Part shown: in pieces, positions 35,248-39,037 of the stretch
How positions within the stretch are numbered: the first letter of the stretch is position 1
How the letters are laid out: every line of letters starts with the position of its first letter
NCBI GenBank assembly: GCA_012511955.1
Contig: JAAZFC010000009.1
Coordinates: 1 to 39,037, forward strand
DNA from: Fibrobacter sp.
GTDB taxonomy: Bacteria > Fibrobacterota > Fibrobacteria > Fibrobacterales > Fibrobacteraceae
DNA: 39,037 bases
Direction: 5' to 3'
Notes under the pieces: model-generated
Databases searched by the model: none
Seen by the model: the letters and a program-made list of their open reading frames with translations, nothing else
What the model was told of the DNA's origin: nothing
Program-made: the position numbers and the translations under genes

Positions 35248-35267
35248 TTGTAAACTATATTTTACAA
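35248..35267. promoter_or_regulatory. Palindrome TTGTAAA-N6-TTTACAA upstream of the third paralogue
   Basis: Seven-base arms are exactly complementary around six bases. It has the size and symmetry of a dimeric regulator site and lies 51 bases before the start codon. TTGTAAA is also present in the promoter region of the second paralogue. AT-rich DNA makes such palindromes fairly likely by chance. Confidence 0.35.
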
Positions 35268-35318
35268 TAAGCTTGATTTTGAGTTAGGATATTCCATTTG
35301 TACAGTGGAGGTGTGAAT

Positions 35319-38300
35319 ATGAATGAATTATTAATACTTAAAAAACAAAAAATATCACAATATACACACAAGCTCTTTATTGCTGTTTTATTTGTGTTTT
35401 TTTCGGCAACTTCGTTGTTACATGCTCAAGGTTTCGGTGAAGATGCAGGCATTGGCATGAGCACCATTGATGAAGGTTTATTGAAATTTGGTCTTTATGG
35501 GCACGATAGCGTTTTTATTGGTTACGAAGCCAAAACTGCGGATTCTGGAGTGGTGGGGGGTGGAGTTGTTGAACTAGAACAAGGTAGTGTTATTCGCGGG
35601 GATCTTTATTCTTTTGGTGATTTAGTAACCAATGGCAATAAGAATTACCAAGTGTTTAATGGTGACTTGGTGGTGTTAGGAGATGCCTACTTAAATGATG
35701 GTTTTCAAGTCGATGGCTCTTTTTATGTCCAAGGCGATTTGCGTATTGGTGGAGCTAGCAAAGCCAATATTATAGAGGGCAGTACCCATGTGGGGGAGCT
35801 TTTTTCCATGGCTTATAGCAACGAATTTAAAGGAGGAGTTGTTGTCGCTCAAGATTCTATCATAACTACTTCGGATTATTCTGCTAATTTTTTTGGTACG
35901 CCTCCTGTGGAGCTAAGGGCTTTTGTGCTGCGCTCTGGGGTGCATAGCGCTCCGCAGTTGCTTTGGAGCACACCTTTTACTATGCCTGAGCATTTTGACA
36001 CCAAAGCTTATGATGTTCCCACCACTGTTGTCAATCCTGGCACGAATAATATAACAGTTTTGCAAGATGTATCTTGGGATGCCACCATGGGTAGTGAACC
36101 CATTAACGGGGTAAAAATTGCTCCCAATGGTAATCAAGTGTTGCCTCCAGGGAGCTATGGGCACTTAAAAATGGAATATAATTCAGAGCTTGCCCTTGGA
36201 GAAGGTATATATCACTTTGCTTCCATAGACATGGCTGCTACTCTGTTAAATGTTAAAGTCTATCAACCCAATGGGGGGCGCACGCAAATTTTGGTTGAGG
36301 GTGATATTACTTTGGGGCATAAAAATAATATAATGCCTTACGATACAGTGGGTAACAAGGGTGGAACTATTTTAATTTATTCCAATGGGAAACTAACCAT
36401 TGGGCAAGAAAATGAAATTTGGGCTACTTTAATTGCCCCTAATGCTACTTTGGATATGACCTATTATCCTAAATTATTTGGTCAAGCCTTTGCAAAAGTG
36501 ATTGTAGCACCGCAATATTTTGAAGGCAACGATGGCCGTTATGTACCTTTTTACCCGGCTAAACCTAAGATTGGCTTAGCTTTTGCTGAAGGTAATTTAG
36601 TCCCTGAAGGAAGCGGTGGCGGAACCAAAATTTTTCCCCTTACATTTTCATTGGAACACGAAAACGGTTTGCCCGTAACCGTATATTTTCATACTGAGTT
36701 TCGCAGTCCTGCAGGGCCAGGACATGCTGATGCCGATGATATTAACTTGATCGCCAAAGATTCGGTGATGTTTGAGCCAGGAGAAACCAAAGTTGTTTAT
36801 GATAAACTGCTTATTAATAAAGACGATGATTTTGAGTTAGATGATTATTTCGATTTAATTTTAGATAGTGTTGTAAACGCAGAGCTAGATAGCATTGCCG
36901 AAAACAATATCTATTCTCTAGGCATAGAAAACGATGACCCCGCCCCAGAAATGAATTTTGCGGATCCCGATGACTTGCTTGTAGATGAAGCAGTGGGAAG
37001 CATAAACTTAGCTGTGAAGTTAACTAACAAGTCAGTATTGGAGTCTGTGGCGGAAATAGTGGTGCAAAGCAAGGTGGGAATACTAACTTATCAAGTCCCC
37101 GACTCGGTGAGTGTGCTCGCCGGGGAAACTGAAAGCTATTTTGTGCTCACCATTGACGATGATCTAATCGACGCACCCGACGATACCTTGTTGGTTATAT
37201 TGCGCACCACCAATGCTCTTACTTTGACCATTGGGGCTGATTCTGTAAAGACTATAATTGTTACAGATAATGACCCCTCGGTTAAGCTTTCCGAAACCAT
37301 GCTCACCGATTTTGTGGTGGAAGAACCTTTTGAAGGTGCAACAACTTTAAAAATCCCACTGGTTTTAGCTGGTGTTTCTGGTTGGGATATTCCTTGGGCT
37401 TTAAAAGTATTGCCTGGGAGTGGAGCAACTCATGCTACTTTAGATGAAGATTACAGAATTGTTAAAGCCAATGGCAAAATATTGGCAGGCCAGCTCAGCG
37501 ACACTATAATCGTAGAAGTGCTTAGCGATATTTGGGATGAAGGTGACGAGTCTTTTGTGTTAGAATTTGATCCTGTGGCAGGAAAAACTGAGCATTTGGA
37601 CTACAGCGGTAAAAAGGATATCGTGGTAACTATACCCCGCAATGGCGGGCCAAATTTAACAGATATTACCATAGAGCTTAATGCTCAAGCTCCTGAGGGT
37701 GCCGATGTATTGTTTTTGCGTGAAATATTTAATCGCCGCGATACTGTCATTGAGTATAATTGGAACATTTTGCCTGGAGATAATGCACATAATTTTGCCA
37801 TTAAAAATAAACCAGGCAAAGCTTGGGTTTTAGAAGTTTTTGATAAATCTGACATTGATTTTGTCCCCGGAATGGCTCCTTTTAAATTAGATGTTGAGGT
37901 TTGTAGCGAATTTAATTGCGATACGAGTCTAATAACTATTGAAATAACAAATATCATAAGAACCCCTGAAATTATTGTTGGAGATACCATGTATGTACAT
38001 GAAAACTCCCCTGGAGGAACCAAGGTTGACTCCTTAGATGTTAAGTCTGGTTCAGGGTGGGATTTAGTTTGGGAAGTTATAGGCGGCACAGGAGTTACGG
38101 ACTATATTATAGATCCTGAGACTGGCATAGTATTAGTAAAAGAAGGGGCTGATTTAGATTATGAAAATGAACAAAGTCGCACTCAAACTTTGCAGATAAG
38201 AGTTACCAATTCCCATGATAGATCTGATACGGTGTGGGTGGTAATTAATCTCATAGATGTGCTTGAATACTCCACAATAAATATTGATGTAGCCACTATT

Positions 38301-39037
38301 CCAGGAGGGAAAAGCTACACTAATCCCGATACTTTGTGGGTTAATAGCGATAGTTTAGATATAGAGTGGAGTTATGACCGCGGTGATTCTGCAGAAACCA
38401 TTGGCTTTGCTAAAGATGGCGTGTTTCCAATTATTCGTAAGTATTGTAATCCCACAAAAAACTTCTGCGCAAGTGACACTTTGGTTATAAGGCGCAATAC
38501 TAAATTACCAGTTGTCATTTGGGAAAACGATGAAAAAGATGAAGATTTGCCTAAAAACACCGTGGTTATGCCTCGAGATAGTGGTGATACGCGGATTTAC
38601 ACCAATGATCCCCAAAAGATTTTGCCAGGCACTACCCAATATATTGATTCTGCTGGTAATTTGGTGTCCATAGATGTCAAAGCAGCTCCTAAGCTTAAGG
38701 AAGGCAAAGATGTAAAAGTGATATATACATTCACTGACCCTTACGGTAATCAAGTGAGTGATACCCTTGTGTTTCATTTGGATACAACTCCGCCAGTGGT
38801 AAAAATATTTGATCCTATAAATGAAGAAAGCTTTTGGGTTTACAATATAGATGTGGGTTGGAAAGTTGATGGAGTTATTATGGATACTTTAAACAGAGCC
38901 AGTTTAAATAAAGGAGTAAACATTATTAGGCGAAGCTATATGGATTTGGCTGGCAATATTGGATCCGATTCCGTTACTGTGATACTAAGCCCAACCAGGC
39001 CCGATGTAGCTATTGATTTGGTTAAGCCTTTGATTAC
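35319..39037 (+). CDS. Third giant secreted surface protein, paralogue of the preceding gene (3' end outside window)
   Basis: An open frame of 1239 codons runs off the end of the window without a stop. GTGGAGG lies seven bases before the ATG. The signal peptide (KLFIAVLFVFFSATSLLHAQ) is followed by the shared start STIDEGLLKFGLYGHDSVFI, a beta-helix-like region (LPPGSYGHLKMEY, GEGIYHFASIDM, TLIAPNATLDMTYYPKLFG), Calx-beta-like repeats (DDLIDAPDDTLLVIL, DIWDEGDESFVLEFD), a cadherin-like repeat (ENSPGGTKVDSLDVKSGSG) and Ig-like repeats. It matches the preceding protein over its whole visible length. The visible part stops at the point matching about residue 1221 of that protein, so some 240 residues are missing, probably including the C-terminal module. 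Confidence 0.88.
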   Translation, partial: MNELLILKKQKISQYTHKLFIAVLFVFFSATSLLHAQGFGEDAGIGMSTIDEGLLKFGLYGHDSVFIGYEAKTADSGVVGGGVVELEQGSVIRGDLYSFGDLVTNGNKNYQVFNGDLVVLGDAYLNDGFQVDGSFYVQGDLRIGGASKANIIEGSTHVGELFSMAYSNEFKGGVVVAQDSIITTSDYSANFFGTPPVELRAFVLRSGVHSAPQLLWSTPFTMPEHFDTKAYDVPTTVVNPGTNNITVLQDVSWDATMGSEPINGVKIAPNGNQVLPPGSYGHLKMEYNSELALGEGIYHFASIDMAATLLNVKVYQPNGGRTQILVEGDITLGHKNNIMPYDTVGNKGGTILIYSNGKLTIGQENEIWATLIAPNATLDMTYYPKLFGQAFAKVIVAPQYFEGNDGRYVPFYPAKPKIGLAFAEGNLVPEGSGGGTKIFPLTFSLEHENGLPVTVYFHTEFRSPAGPGHADADDINLIAKDSVMFEPGETKVVYDKLLINKDDDFELDDYFDLILDSVVNAELDSIAENNIYSLGIENDDPAPEMNFADPDDLLVDEAVGSINLAVKLTNKSVLESVAEIVVQSKVGILTYQVPDSVSVLAGETESYFVLTIDDDLIDAPDDTLLVILRTTNALTLTIGADSVKTIIVTDNDPSVKLSETMLTDFVVEEPFEGATTLKIPLVLAGVSGWDIPWALKVLPGSGATHATLDEDYRIVKANGKILAGQLSDTIIVEVLSDIWDEGDESFVLEFDPVAGKTEHLDYSGKKDIVVTIPRNGGPNLTDITIELNAQAPEGADVLFLREIFNRRDTVIEYNWNILPGDNAHNFAIKNKPGKAWVLEVFDKSDIDFVPGMAPFKLDVEVCSEFNCDTSLITIEITNIIRTPEIIVGDTMYVHENSPGGTKVDSLDVKSGSGWDLVWEVIGGTGVTDYIIDPETGIVLVKEGADLDYENEQSRTQTLQIRVTNSHDRSDTVWVVINLIDVLEYSTINIDVATIPGGKSYTNPDTLWVNSDSLDIEWSYDRGDSAETIGFAKDGVFPIIRKYCNPTKNFCASDTLVIRRNTKLPVVIWENDEKDEDLPKNTVVMPRDSGDTRIYTNDPQKILPGTTQYIDSAGNLVSIDVKAAPKLKEGKDVKVIYTFTDPYGNQVSDTLVFHLDTTPPVVKIFDPINEESFWVYNIDVGWKVDGVIMDTLNRASLNKGVNIIRRSYMDLAGNIGSDSVTVILSPTRPDVAIDLVKPLI

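Overview
The window looks like part of a Fibrobacterota (Fibrobacter-lineage) chromosome. The evidence is a member of the Fibrobacter paralogous lipoprotein family TIGR02171, a fibro-slime domain protein, giant secreted proteins with a shared C-terminal module, and housekeeping genes of Gram-negative type (an Omp85/BamA-like protein and lipoproteins). The DNA is AT-rich throughout. The phylum call rests on family recognition, not on a phylogenetic marker.

Region 1 (1-10523, + strand) is a defence island. It holds a type I methyltransferase (hsdM), a 41-codon ORF joined at both ends by ATGA overlaps, the specificity subunit (hsdS), a 1252-residue SIR2-domain protein whose GTG start abuts the hsdS stop codon, and a UvrD/PcrA-like helicase. 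A RecF/OLD-like AAA ATPase then overlaps a DUF4276 (Toprim-like) gene that carries an in-frame ochre stop. No hsdR is present, so it is either just upstream of base 1 or absent. The tight spacing suggests one transcription unit from hsdM to uvrD, with the ATPase/DUF4276 pair as a second unit.

Region 2 (10528-23358) is mostly housekeeping: holA and greA (minus), argJ, a BamA-like outer-membrane protein and a TrmJ-like methyltransferase (plus, overlapping or closely packed), a glycine-rich small protein (minus) with two identical palindromic operator-like sites, an AspT/YidE-family transporter and a cobalamin adenosyltransferase (plus), a CoA-disulfide-reductase-like flavoprotein with two rhodanese domains (minus), and valS (minus).

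Region 3 (23405-39037) is surface and secretion biology: the TIGR02171 lipoprotein (FGE/sulfatase-like N-terminus, SGNH-like C-terminal signatures), a small SRP RNA on the minus strand, a small lipoprotein, a 38-residue membrane microprotein, and three consecutive large secreted proteins. The first is a fibro-slime protein. The second and third are close paralogues with a beta-helix-like N-terminus and Calx-beta and cadherin-like repeats. The first two share a 168-residue C-terminal module that may be a secretion or anchoring signal. The third runs off the window before reaching that position.

The best candidates for something not yet described are the SIR2 protein and helicase embedded in the hsdMS operon, the operator-controlled glycine-rich protein, and the shared C-terminal module of the giant surface proteins.
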